Notes: a model not told the origin generated them from the letters alone. DNA of 64,000 nt from a virus (IMGVR_UViG_3300009514_000014:19956-83955), one strand, 5' to 3'; positions 1-6,359 are shown, numbered from the stretch's first letter. Program-made: numbers and translations.

Positions 1-128
1 TATCACCAGCCTCCATTCCAGCAGACAATACCCAGATTTTTGCTATCGAGTTGTGGGCAAGAGTTCCGACAGGGTTCGCTGGTGGTGTAGCTATTGAGTT
101 CTTAGAGATCAACTGGGTCTACAACTAG
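1..128 (+). CDS. Partial C-terminus of an upstream tail protein
   Basis: The window opens inside a reading frame starting at base 3 and ending at a TAG at 126-128. It gives about 41 residues ending in a hydrophobic/aromatic stretch (FLEINWVYN). It lies 11 nt upstream of the tail spike gene and reads the same way, so it is probably the end of another tail or receptor-binding gene. No family can be assigned from so little sequence. Confidence 0.6.
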   Translation, partial: SPASIPADNTQIFAIELWARVPTGFAGGVAIEFLEINWVYN

Positions 129-139
129 GGAGCAACACG

Positions 140-2293
140 ATGGACGTTAGACGATACGGTGCCACTGGCGATGGTGTAACTGATGACACTGCAGCCATCC
201 AAGCCTGCTTGGATGGCCTTCCGCCAAATCGTACTGTGGGCGTGAATGGCAGCGAAACGGTCAGAGCGGTTGTCCCGCCTGGAACTTACATGATCAATGC
301 GGTCACCAAGCTTATACCGCCAGCTGGCGTTGTGATCGAGTTCCTCGACGGTGCGGTGTTTCAGGTCATCACCAACGATCAGGATGCGTACCGCTGCCTC
401 GAGTTGACGGCGAATGGCATCACCTTGATCAATCCGACGGTAGTTGGGGATCGCACCACCCATACGGGCGGCACAGGTGAGCACGGGCATGGAATTGTGC
501 TGTCCGGAAACAACTGCACGATCATCAACCCTACAGTCAGTGACTGCTGGGGGGACGGAATCGCTATTTACGGCGGCACCGGTAATACGCTTACGAATGT
601 CACCCTCAATAACAACCGCCGAAACAACCTAACGATCACATCGTCAATAGACTTGCTGATCGACGGGGCGCTGATAACAAACGCCAACGGGGTGAATCCA
701 CAGCTCGGAGTGGATATCGAGCCCAACACCACAGCCGACGATCTCTACAATGTTGTGCTTCGAAACATTCGCACGAGTGGCAACACCAATGGTGGAATGC
801 TTGTATCTTTGGCGACGCTCATCAACGTTGACAAGACGATCAAGATCGAAATCGATAACCACCACGATGATGCTGCTGGATCAATTGGGAGTTCACTATC
901 CCTGAGCCACGCGCTTACATCGGCTAGCTACCTCCTAGATGGCTCAATCACTGTGCGCTACCCGTACAGCGACACTCCCGGAGCGAACGGGATTGAGGTG
1001 CGCAATTGGCACGCGGTCGATACTCCTGCGATTTTGATCGATTATCCGTTTTGTCGTAATCCAAACGAGGTTGATCAGGCATCGGGGAAATACGGATCGG
1101 GCATCGCTTTCTATTCGGAGGCTGGTGATGGTGCAGGTACGCGCGGAAACTGTACAATCCGCAATCCGATCTGCATAGACGACCGCGAAACTCCACGAGT
1201 AGTTAATGCGTTTCATGTCGTAGGAACCGGCCTCCAGAACCTTCATCTGATCGATCCTATAAGGTGGGAGGGGATGGCCCCTGAGCTGATGATGGCTGGC
1301 CAAAACGGGGGCGTGAAGGTGAAGGACAGCTTTGGCGTGATGACTCGCGTTGTGCCGGGCGGGGCTACGACGATGTACGCGCCTCTTGTGACGAAGATTC
1401 ATAACGAGGGGGCAGCATCCCGTTCTGACATCTACCTCTATCGGCAGTGGCTGGAGCCGGTGCCGTTGACGCTGGAAAATCGAACGAGCTTCGGACTGCG
1501 GATTTACCCAGGAGACGCAGGATATGAAGCTGCTTGCTACCCGTTGCAGCCATCGGCGGGTACTTTCTTCGAGACCACCGAGATTGGCGCGTCGATCACA
1601 CTCGTGCAGACGGATGACACTGAGTACTACGTCGATAAAGTCATAGGCGTATGGACAGGTGGCGGGGCAGGCGGCGGGGATATCACCGCTATCCATGACG
1701 ACACCGCCAGCGAGATTAGTGCCATCACTGAAAAGACGGCGCCGGTTGGTGCCGATATGGCGTTGATCGAAGACAGCGCCGCAGCCAACGTCAAGAAGAT
1801 GGTGCAGCTGTCCAACCTCGGTTTGGCGATCAAGCTCGATGATCTCGCAGCACCTGATGATACCACCGACCTGGATGTGTCGACGTCGCTGCATGGACTC
1901 ACCCCCAAGGCGCCCAACGTCGCTCGACAGCGTCTTGATGGCACTGGCTCATGGGTCGTCCCTGGGGTCGACATTGGCGTCAAGGACACTAGCTACGGTG
2001 TCACTTCGGCGGACAACTTGGTCGTCTTCACCAATGAGGGCGCACTTGGATTGGTGACGTTCACGTTGCCGACGGCCGTCGCCGGATTGCAGTACTCGTT
2101 CGTCACGATCGATGGCGACGGCATCAGAATCGACGCCAACACCGGCGACACAATTCGTATTGATACTGCAGTCAGCGCCTCCGCTGGCTACATTCAAGGT
2201 ACAACAATCGGCGAGACAATCACTCTTGTCGCCGTCAATGCCACTGAGTGGGTTGCGTTGTCCTACGTTGGCACCTGGACGATCGACTCCTAA
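140..2293 (+). CDS. Tail spike / tail fibre with pectate-lyase-like beta-helix
   Basis: A 717-residue protein beginning MDVRRYGATGDGVTDDTAAI, the classic N-terminal signature of the Pectate_lyase_3 right-handed beta-helix fold used by phage tail spikes. Residues ~80-330 are rich in N, G, I and V with repeated short strands, as expected of parallel beta-helix coils. Residues after ~510 form a Gly-rich linker (WTGGGAGGG) followed by a D/T-rich beta region, probably trimerisation or receptor-tip domains. GGGAG precedes the ATG by 8 nt. The role, adsorption and possibly surface-glycan depolymerisation, is inferred from the fold; catalytic residues were not identified. Confidence 0.85.
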   Translation: MDVRRYGATGDGVTDDTAAIQACLDGLPPNRTVGVNGSETVRAVVPPGTYMINAVTKLIPPAGVVIEFLDGAVFQVITNDQDAYRCLELTANGITLINPTVVGDRTTHTGGTGEHGHGIVLSGNNCTIINPTVSDCWGDGIAIYGGTGNTLTNVTLNNNRRNNLTITSSIDLLIDGALITNANGVNPQLGVDIEPNTTADDLYNVVLRNIRTSGNTNGGMLVSLATLINVDKTIKIEIDNHHDDAAGSIGSSLSLSHALTSASYLLDGSITVRYPYSDTPGANGIEVRNWHAVDTPAILIDYPFCRNPNEVDQASGKYGSGIAFYSEAGDGAGTRGNCTIRNPICIDDRETPRVVNAFHVVGTGLQNLHLIDPIRWEGMAPELMMAGQNGGVKVKDSFGVMTRVVPGGATTMYAPLVTKIHNEGAASRSDIYLYRQWLEPVPLTLENRTSFGLRIYPGDAGYEAACYPLQPSAGTFFETTEIGASITLVQTDDTEYYVDKVIGVWTGGGAGGGDITAIHDDTASEISAITEKTAPVGADMALIEDSAAANVKKMVQLSNLGLAIKLDDLAAPDDTTDLDVSTSLHGLTPKAPNVARQRLDGTGSWVVPGVDIGVKDTSYGVTSADNLVVFTNEGALGLVTFTLPTAVAGLQYSFVTIDGDGIRIDANTGDTIRIDTAVSASAGYIQGTTIGETITLVAVNATEWVALSYVGTWTIDS

Positions 2294-2310
2294 ACAACAA
2301 TCACATACCT

Positions 2311-2384
2311 CGGGATGAGGGCTTGATGGTAAGCCGCCTGGTTCGGGGCCAGGAGTTGTGCGAGTTCGACTCTCGCCATCCCGA
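2311..2384 (+). tRNA. tRNA-Pro(CGG)
   Basis: Acceptor strands CGGGATG (2311-2317) and CATCCCG (2377-2383) pair fully, with discriminator A. The anticodon loop TTCGGGG gives CGG. It opens the first tRNA cluster directly after the tail spike gene and ends 2 nt before the flank of the first permuted tRNA. Confidence 0.92.
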
Positions 2385-2385
2385 T

Positions 2386-2520
2386 AGAGAGGACCGCAGA
2401 TTTGGATTATCTATTGGAACGGGAAGTCGCAGGTTCAAGTCCTGCTGCGGGCCTAGCCCGTATAGTTCAGTCGGCAGAACGCCCGTCTTGAAACTCCAAG
2501 TCGTTTCCTTTGTTCTCTCT
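2386..2520 (+). tRNA. Circularly permuted tRNA gene, probable tRNA-Gln(TTG)
   Basis: The 3' half comes first: anticodon strand ACGGG 2419-2423, T arm 2429-2445 with loop TTCAAGT, acceptor strand TGCGGGC 2446-2452. After three bases the 5' half follows: acceptor GCCCGTA 2456-2462, D arm 2465-2480, anticodon strand CCCGT 2482-2486. Acceptor strands pair over 7 bp and anticodon strands over 5 bp only in this permuted order. The flanks pair as helix A (2386-2394 with 2512-2520, 9 bp) and helix B (2401-2406 with 2495-2500, 6 bp). The anticodon depends on the joining site, but both plausible joins give TTG. How the RNA is processed is unknown. Confidence 0.75.
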
Positions 2521-2527
2521 CGCTTTT

Positions 2528-2635
2528 TGGATGGACCGCTTGTCTTGGGTTATCTGGTTAAGCAGCCGGCTAGTTCGCCGGTAAAGCTAGACGGGTTCAA
2601 ATCTCGTCATCCAAGCAAATTTCTTCGTTCATCCA
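2528..2635 (+). other. Degenerate fourth copy of the tRNA-interrupting element
   Basis: Flanks match the other copies: helix A strand TGGATGGAC 2528-2536 pairs over 9 bp with GTTCATCCA 2627-2635, and helix B CTTGGGT 2544-2550 pairs with ATCCAAG 2609-2615. The same GGACCGC and GGGTTATC blocks are present. The 54-nt interior has a T arm (ACGGG, loop TTCAAAT, CTCGT) and a CCGGC/GCCGG hairpin, but no separate acceptor or D arm, so it is not a complete permuted tRNA. Helix B could double as an acceptor stem of a short tRNA-like RNA of ~72 nt. It may be a relic, or the circular product of a shrunken gene. Confidence 0.5.
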
Positions 2636-2639
2636 TTTT

Positions 2640-2724
2640 GACCTTGTGGCGGAATAGGTAGACGCGCTAGATTCAGAATCTGGTCCTCGCAACGGGGGTG
2701 AGAGTTCGACTCTCTCCAAGGTCA
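2640..2724 (+). tRNA. tRNA-Leu(CAG)
   Basis: Acceptor GACCTTG (2640-2646) pairs with CAAGGTC (2717-2723), discriminator A. Class II variable arm and 3-bp D stem as usual for leucine; anticodon loop TTCAGAA gives CAG. Confidence 0.92.
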
Positions 2725-2728
2725 CAAC

Positions 2729-3055
2729 ATGAAAAAGAAGAAGAAACCGAAGATGAATCCGGTTTTGACTCTGCGGAAAGCCTGGGTGTCGTTGGTCCGC
2801 ACGCGAATCAAAGCTGAAACTGAATTGCTGCAGGTGCTGGCCGAAATCGGCGAACCGGAGCTCGACGAAGATGGCTTCGACAACTTGCCACGGTTGGACG
2901 ACAACGTCGCAGTGCAGCAGGCTGTGACGTACTTCAGGACGGTGTTTCTGGCGTCACCGGATTCACAAGCAGCGACTGACTTGATCAATCGACTGAATCG
3001 GTCGCATTGGGCTCCTGTGCCGTACAGAGGGACAGGGCGCCTGGTTCAACGTTAG
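2729..3055 (+). CDS. Small basic hypothetical protein within the tRNA cluster
   Basis: 108 residues starting with a lysine run (MKKKKKPKM), then a helical region (residues ~12-60) and a conserved-looking alternation of charged and hydrophobic residues. The ATG lies 5 nt after the end of tRNA-Leu, so translation probably starts close to a processed 5' end; no clear Shine-Dalgarno sequence is seen. A role in RNA binding would fit the basic N-terminus but is a guess. Confidence 0.6.
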   Translation: MKKKKKPKMNPVLTLRKAWVSLVRTRIKAETELLQVLAEIGEPELDEDGFDNLPRLDDNVAVQQAVTYFRTVFLASPDSQAATDLINRLNRSHWAPVPYRGTGRLVQR

Positions 3056-3056
3056 C

Positions 3057-3128
3057 GCCCGTAAAGCATTGACGGCGATGCGCCGGCCTCGTAAGTCGGG
3101 GAGTCGGGTTCAAGTCCTGATACGGGCT
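3057..3128 (+). tRNA. tRNA-Thr(CGT)
   Basis: Acceptor GCCCGTA (3057-3063) pairs with TACGGGC (3121-3127). D stem GCAT/ATGC, anticodon stem CCGGC/GTCGG, loop CTCGTAA giving CGT. It starts 1 nt after the stop codon of the preceding small gene. Confidence 0.9.
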
Positions 3129-3199
3129 CACTACGTTTACGTAGCTCGGCGGTGCTGAGCACGTGATCGTGAGGTGGGGTTTTTAGAGTAAGTTTGTTT

Positions 3200-3272
3200 G
3201 CCCTCGTAGCTCATACGGTAGAGCAGCTGCCTTGTAAGCAGCAGGCGACCAGTTCGAGTCTGGTCGAGGGCT
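3200..3272 (+). tRNA. tRNA-Thr(TGT)
   Basis: Acceptor GCCCTCG pairs with CGAGGGC; D stem GCTC/GAGC; anticodon stem GCTGC/GCAGC; loop CTTGTAA giving TGT; T arm ACCAG/CTGGT. Confidence 0.92.
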
Positions 3273-3282
3273 TTTGTAGTAT

Positions 3283-3410
3283 CTCTGGAGAGCTCGGATG
3301 GTCGAGCGCCGTAAACATCCAGCGCGTCTTTTTGTTCATCTTGATGGACCGCTTGTGTTGGGTTATCGCTTTAGGGGCCGGAGGAGGGGGTTCGAATCCC
3401 CCGCCAGAGA
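3283..3410 (+). tRNA. tRNA-Leu-type (TAG) interrupted by a 56-nt intron-like insert
   Basis: Normal half order. 5' part: acceptor CTCTGGA 3283-3289, D arm GCTC/GAGC 3292-3307, then CCG (positions 27-29) at 3309-3311. 3' part from 3368: GC, loop TTTAGGG, GCCGG, T arm 3386-3402, acceptor GCCAGAG 3403-3409 (6 of 7 pairs), discriminator A. Joining 3311 to 3368 restores a perfect CCGGC/GCCGG anticodon stem and anticodon TAG. The insert 3312-3367 folds as helix B (ATCCAG 3317-3322 / TTGGGT 3358-3363), an internal loop, and helix A (GTTCAT 3334-3339 / ATGGAC 3344-3349) closed by a CTTG tetraloop. The variable loop is only 4 nt, unusual for leucine. Confidence 0.72.
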
Positions 3411-3413
3411 ATT

Positions 3414-3546
3414 CGAGGACCGAAAGATTTTGGATTATCCCTGCTAAGGACGAGGCCGCAGGTTCGAATCCTGCACACTCCAAACTGGGGGGTGTTAGCT
3501 CAGCGGTAGAGCACGTAAAACTCCAGAGTCAACTCTCTTGTTCTCG
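3414..3546 (+). tRNA. Circularly permuted tRNA gene, probable tRNA-Ser(GCT)
   Basis: The 3' half precedes the 5' half. 3' half from about 3439: CC, loop CTGCTAA, GGACG (3448-3452), T arm 3458-3474, acceptor ACACTCC 3475-3481, discriminator A. 5' half from 3489: acceptor GGGGTGT 3489-3495, D arm GCTC/GAGC 3498-3512, CGT 3514-3516. Acceptor strands pair over 7 bp; joining CGT to CC restores CGTCC/GGACG and anticodon GCT. Flanks form helix A (CGAGGAC 3414-3420 / GTTCTCG 3540-3546) and helix B (TTTGGA 3429-3434 / TCCAGA 3522-3527). The variable loop is short for serine, so the charging identity is uncertain. Confidence 0.75.
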
Positions 3547-3550
3547 ATTT

Positions 3551-3623
3551 GGGTTGCAAGCTCATGAGGAAGAGCGCCCGGCTGTTAACCGGATGGTTTT
3601 GGGTTCGAATCCCAAGCGACCCT
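3551..3623 (+). tRNA. tRNA-Asn(GTT)
   Basis: Acceptor GGGTTGC pairs with GCGACCC (one G-T), D stem GCTC/GAGC, anticodon stem CCCGG/CCGGA with loop CTGTTAA giving GTT, T arm TTGGG/CCCAA. It starts 4 nt after the flank of the permuted serine gene. Confidence 0.92.
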
Positions 3624-3629
3624 CACGTT

Positions 3630-3704
3630 GTCCCTGTCGTCTAGCGCGGCCAAGGATGTCGGCTTCTCACGCCGGAGACACGGGTTCAAATCCCGTCAGG
3701 GACG
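3630..3704 (+). tRNA. tRNA-Glu(CTC)
   Basis: Acceptor GTCCCTG pairs with CAGGGAC, discriminator G. D arm of the bacterial Glu type, anticodon loop TTCTCAC giving CTC, T arm ACGGG/CCCGT. Confidence 0.92.
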
Positions 3705-3708
3705 TACT

Positions 3709-3782
3709 GACCTAGAAGGCGAACTGGTAGAGCCGTCAGCCTTTCAAGCTGAAGATAGCGGGTTCAAGTCCCGTCTAGGTCA
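3709..3782 (+). tRNA. tRNA-Glu(TTC)
   Basis: Acceptor GACCTAG pairs with CTAGGTC; D stem GGC/GCC; anticodon stem TCAGC/GCTGA with loop CTTTCAA giving TTC; T arm GCGGG/CCCGT. Confidence 0.9.
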
Positions 3783-3801
3783 CTTGCTGAAGGAATGCAC
3801 A

Positions 3802-4131
3802 ATGGCGAAGAAGCCAGTCGTTATCACCATGCGCGTCACCTTTGAGGTCAACCCGCCCGTCAAGGACGCGCTGCCGGAGCTCGTGACGTCTGTCGAGTTG
3901 ACGCCAAAAGATCTCAAGCGCAAGAACGTCGCCGAGCGCGCTGTTCTTAGGCTTCGCAGAGCACTTACCAATGGTGCTGCGGCCTTTGAGATGGTAGGGT
4001 CAGGACTCAACAAGGCGATCCGAGAAGCCATCGGAGCGCAAAAAGGGGAGAAGTCTAAATGCCACACCCAACACAAAGCCACGTCAGACGTCTCGTCAAA
4101 TCCAAAACTGTCGAGCCACCTGCTTGTGTAG
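3802..4131 (+). CDS. Hypothetical protein, N-terminal beta/alpha domain
   Basis: 109 residues from an ATG preceded by AAGGA (3790-3794), 20 nt after tRNA-Glu. Residues 1-85 (starting MAKKPVVITMRVTFEV) read as a compact domain; the C-terminal ~25 residues overlap the start of the next gene in another frame and look less protein-like. No family recognised. Its position directly upstream of the nucleotidyltransferase suggests co-translation. Confidence 0.6.
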   Translation: MAKKPVVITMRVTFEVNPPVKDALPELVTSVELTPKDLKRKNVAERAVLRLRRALTNGAAAFEMVGSGLNKAIREAIGAQKGEKSKCHTQHKATSDVSSNPKLSSHLLV

Positions 4132-4943
4132 TCTCTGGCCTGCAGTTCGAGACGCTGATGGGCTCACATGCCTACGGGGTTTCCACCGACCAGAGCGACG
4201 CAGACATCTACGGATTCTGCACTCCGGAGAAGCAAGACGTCTTCACGCACCTCAAAGGTGTGATCCCCGGCTTTGACAAGCAAGTGGCCAACTTCAAGTT
4301 GTGGCAACAGCCGCATGTCACCTGGCGTCACAACCTTGAGCCGATGTCACCTGGCGTCGCCAAGTTCGATTTCAACATCTACTCGATTATCGAGTTCTTC
4401 AGTCACGCCATGCGTAACACGCCCAACGTGTTGGACTGCTTGTTCGTTCCTGTGGACGTGATCACCTTCCGCACGAAACTCGCCGACATGGTGCTTGAAC
4501 GTCGCAAGCTCTTCTTGCACAAAGGCGCCAAGCATCGCTACCTCGGATTTGCTCACAGTCAGTTGGACAAGATGCGAAAGCTGGCTGCAGAGAACGAAGC
4601 CGAAAAAGGCGAGATAGCGACGTTCAAGCAAAACGCGCGACAGGTCAAGGCACTGAAGCACGCGTACCATGCCGTACGGTTGTGCTTGCAGGTCCGCCAG
4701 TTGCTTGCCGACGGTGACATGCAATTCGTCTTCGCCCAGTACCTACGCGAGATTCGCTCCGCAAAGTACTCGTACGAAGTCATCGTCGAACGTTGCGCGG
4801 AGTTGGAAGTTGAAATCGAAGAACTCTACGCCACCTCCAATGCGGTGCCCTACAAGCCTGACGAGCCTGCGATCAAGGAGCTCCTGCTCAATTGCCTCGA
4901 AGAGGCCTACGGCAGCCTTGACGGCTGCGTGGCACGCAGCTGA
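4059..4943 (+). CDS. Predicted nucleotidyltransferase (COG3541/RlaP-like, RNA-repair associated)
   Basis: 294 residues. The motif GSHAYGVSTDQSDADIYGF (residues ~34-52) contains the GS...D-x-D signature of the DNA-polymerase-beta-type nucleotidyltransferase superfamily and matches the 'predicted nucleotidyltransferase' group (COG3541), whose RlaP members have been linked to RNA ligase and RNA repair operons. Residues ~130-290 are helical and charged. The enzyme probably adds nucleotides to an RNA or protein target; the substrate is not known. It overlaps the preceding gene by 73 nt in another frame. Its position just after the permuted and split tRNA genes makes a role in tRNA end repair or joining attractive, but that is inference. 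Confidence 0.75.
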   Translation: MPHPTQSHVRRLVKSKTVEPPACVVSGLQFETLMGSHAYGVSTDQSDADIYGFCTPEKQDVFTHLKGVIPGFDKQVANFKLWQQPHVTWRHNLEPMSPGVAKFDFNIYSIIEFFSHAMRNTPNVLDCLFVPVDVITFRTKLADMVLERRKLFLHKGAKHRYLGFAHSQLDKMRKLAAENEAEKGEIATFKQNARQVKALKHAYHAVRLCLQVRQLLADGDMQFVFAQYLREIRSAKYSYEVIVERCAELEVEIEELYATSNAVPYKPDEPAIKELLLNCLEEAYGSLDGCVARS

Positions 4944-5230
4944 TGGCGCCTCTACGACGCTTGATCATCGCCGAGACGGCGTCCAGCACGTGGAGCTACC
5001 ACCTGCGGATCCTTGAGCCCGGTGAAGAACCAAAGTATGGTGGAGGGGCTGGTTTCGCGCTGTGTGGCGCAAAGGTTGGCTGGGACACACAGATGCCAAT
5101 GAGCGCATGGGACAAAAAGGTCGCGCACATTCCAGAGTCTTTTTGCGTTAAGTGCGAGCTAGAAGCCGCAAAGCGAGGATTCACCGTCGCAGCGGCGGCG
5201 GACAGGGAGGAGTCCAGTGGACAAAAGTAG
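4943..5230 (+). CDS. Small cysteine-containing hypothetical protein
   Basis: 95 residues starting in a TGATG overlap with the upstream gene, so translationally coupled. A CxxC pair (FCVKC, residues ~72-76) and an earlier ALCG could bind one metal ion. The last 14 nt overlap the Tat-signal gene. No family recognised. Confidence 0.6.
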   Translation: MAPLRRLIIAETASSTWSYHLRILEPGEEPKYGGGAGFALCGAKVGWDTQMPMSAWDKKVAHIPESFCVKCELEAAKRGFTVAAAADREESSGQK

Positions 5231-5588
5231 ACGCGGATTCTTCAAACGGATAGGTCTCGGTGTCGGTGCGGCGGTTGTTGCCGGTTTGCCCGCCAAGGTT
5301 GCCGCAGAACAAGCTCCACGAGTCCTCAAAATCATCAACTGCGTCGAAGGCGCTAACGTAGGCGTGTTCGAACATACCGAAGGGCGCCAATTGTTTCTTG
5401 GCTCCACCGTCTCTGATGGCGTTGTGGATGGCATTGTTGAAGTACCGATGGATGAGCTCGCCGTCCAGACTGTCGTTGTGCGGGTGCGCAAGTGGGGCTA
5501 CGTGCCGTTCAGTCATACTTGTGAGCTGCGCGAGAGCGGGCTCACCATAGTCAGCGCTTACATGCGTCTGGACGAGTTGTTGACCTAA
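5217..5588 (+). CDS. Twin-arginine (Tat) signal protein
   Basis: 123 residues. The N-terminus MDKSRRGFFKRIG is a textbook twin-arginine motif (S-R-R-x-F-x-K), followed by a weakly hydrophobic, Ala/Val-rich segment and a KVAAE cleavage region near residue 31. The mature part (~90 residues) is strand-rich and resembles small beta-sandwich domains. It should be exported folded to the host periplasm through the host Tat system. No enzyme motif or cofactor site is evident. GGAGG lies 5 nt upstream of the GTG/ATG region at 5208-5217, giving good initiation. Confidence 0.72.
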   Translation: MDKSRRGFFKRIGLGVGAAVVAGLPAKVAAEQAPRVLKIINCVEGANVGVFEHTEGRQLFLGSTVSDGVVDGIVEVPMDELAVQTVVVRVRKWGYVPFSHTCELRESGLTIVSAYMRLDELLT

Positions 5589-5594
5589 CGTGCT

Positions 5595-5927
5595 ATGCTG
5601 ACACCTAAAGACCAACATTGGTTGACGCTGGCCGGACAGAAAGTTGAGGTAGACCGTTTTGGGTTTCTCATCAGATCGACGGACTGGTCGTTTGCGATTG
5701 CTGAGGCCTTGGCAGTCCTCGAAGCGATCGAGCTCGAACATGCGCACTGGCGGCTCATCAGACTCGTCAGAAAATTCCATCGAGAACGCCATCGAGTGCC
5801 TAGTGTCCGGGAGATCTGTGACGCCGGAGACGTTACCCTCCGACAGCTCTACGATTTGTTTCCACCAACAGTGCTCAAATTGTTTCGCGTCTCGGGAATG
5901 TCAAAGCCGGGTTGCGGAGGTTACTAA
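5595..5927 (+). CDS. DsrC/TusE-family sulfur carrier
   Basis: 110 residues. The pattern DRFGFLIRSTDWS near the N-terminus and the C-terminal LYDLFPPTVLKLFRVSGMSKPGCG match the DsrC/TusE/DsvC family. The C-terminal cysteine that carries sulfur is present, four residues from the end. The second cysteine of true DsrC proteins (about ten residues upstream) is replaced by Phe, so it is TusE-like. In bacteria TusE passes sulfur to MnmA for 2-thiouridine at position 34 of tRNA-Glu, -Gln and -Lys; tRNA-Glu(TTC) and a probable Gln(TTG) are encoded nearby. It ends 9 nt before the tmRNA. Confidence 0.85.
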   Translation: MLTPKDQHWLTLAGQKVEVDRFGFLIRSTDWSFAIAEALAVLEAIELEHAHWRLIRLVRKFHRERHRVPSVREICDAGDVTLRQLYDLFPPTVLKLFRVSGMSKPGCGGY

Positions 5928-5936
5928 ATAGTTTTT

Positions 5937-6301
5937 GGGGATGAAAAGGTTTCGACAGGGATGATCGAAGTGAAAGAGTGCAAGCCGGGGAATGATTGGT
6001 CACCTCGTGAAAAAGACTGGTCAAGTTCAAACGCCAATGACAACGCTTACGCGGAGCCTATGGCTCAAGCTGCCTAGTGCAGCTTCGTCTCGCCACCCCT
6101 CCTGACTGTGACAGGTGGATGAGACGTCATTGAACGGTCTAGGAGCCGGCAGTCCTCGTCGGGTCGGTTCCGAGATGCAGACGAGAAACGAACCGTGTGG
6201 AGCCTGTCGCTGGGCGCTCTCGGGGGTTAAATCAGCGACTAAGCTTGTAGGATCTCTGCATGACGCGTTTCTGGACTCGGGTTCGATTCCCGACTTCTCC
6301 A
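5937..6301 (+). ncRNA. ssrA: Transfer-messenger RNA (tmRNA)
   Basis: The 5' end GGGGATG followed by GGTTTCGACAGGGATG is the conserved tmRNA start. The 3' end has a T arm (TCGGG, loop TTCGATT, CCCGA) and acceptor strand CTTCTCC; six of seven acceptor pairs form. The tag frame runs from GCC at 6033 to TAG at 6075 and encodes ANDNAYAEPMAQAA, a typical proteolysis tag ending in two alanines. It is a one-piece tmRNA of ~365 nt. It would rescue stalled ribosomes and mark products for ClpXP-type proteases; the altered tag could change which protease acts. Confidence 0.95.
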
Positions 6302-6359
6302 AACCATTGACAAATGCCCCCGATGATTTGGTCTATGAAAAAGGGTGGGCCGGGCGATG

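Noticed and set aside
944-1894. Leftward ORF of 316 residues opposite the tail spike
   Set aside because: A shadow of the spike gene: Arg/His-rich composition without motifs, and no start signal.
3312-3367. Group I intron in the tRNA genes
   Set aside because: The inserts are ~56 nt, lack any P3/P7 core, do not end in G, and the 5' joint is not preceded by a consistent U. Group II introns are excluded for similar reasons.
3194-3715. Long ORFs running through the tRNA genes, with repeated peptides such as GFEPA, NPSPP or SGIEPES
   Set aside because: These peptides are translations of the conserved T-loop sequence (GGTTCGAATCC and its complement) and mark tRNA genes, not proteins. The same holds for ORFs at 2248-2661, 7028-7422, 8190-8441, 9914-10177 and 16141-16976.
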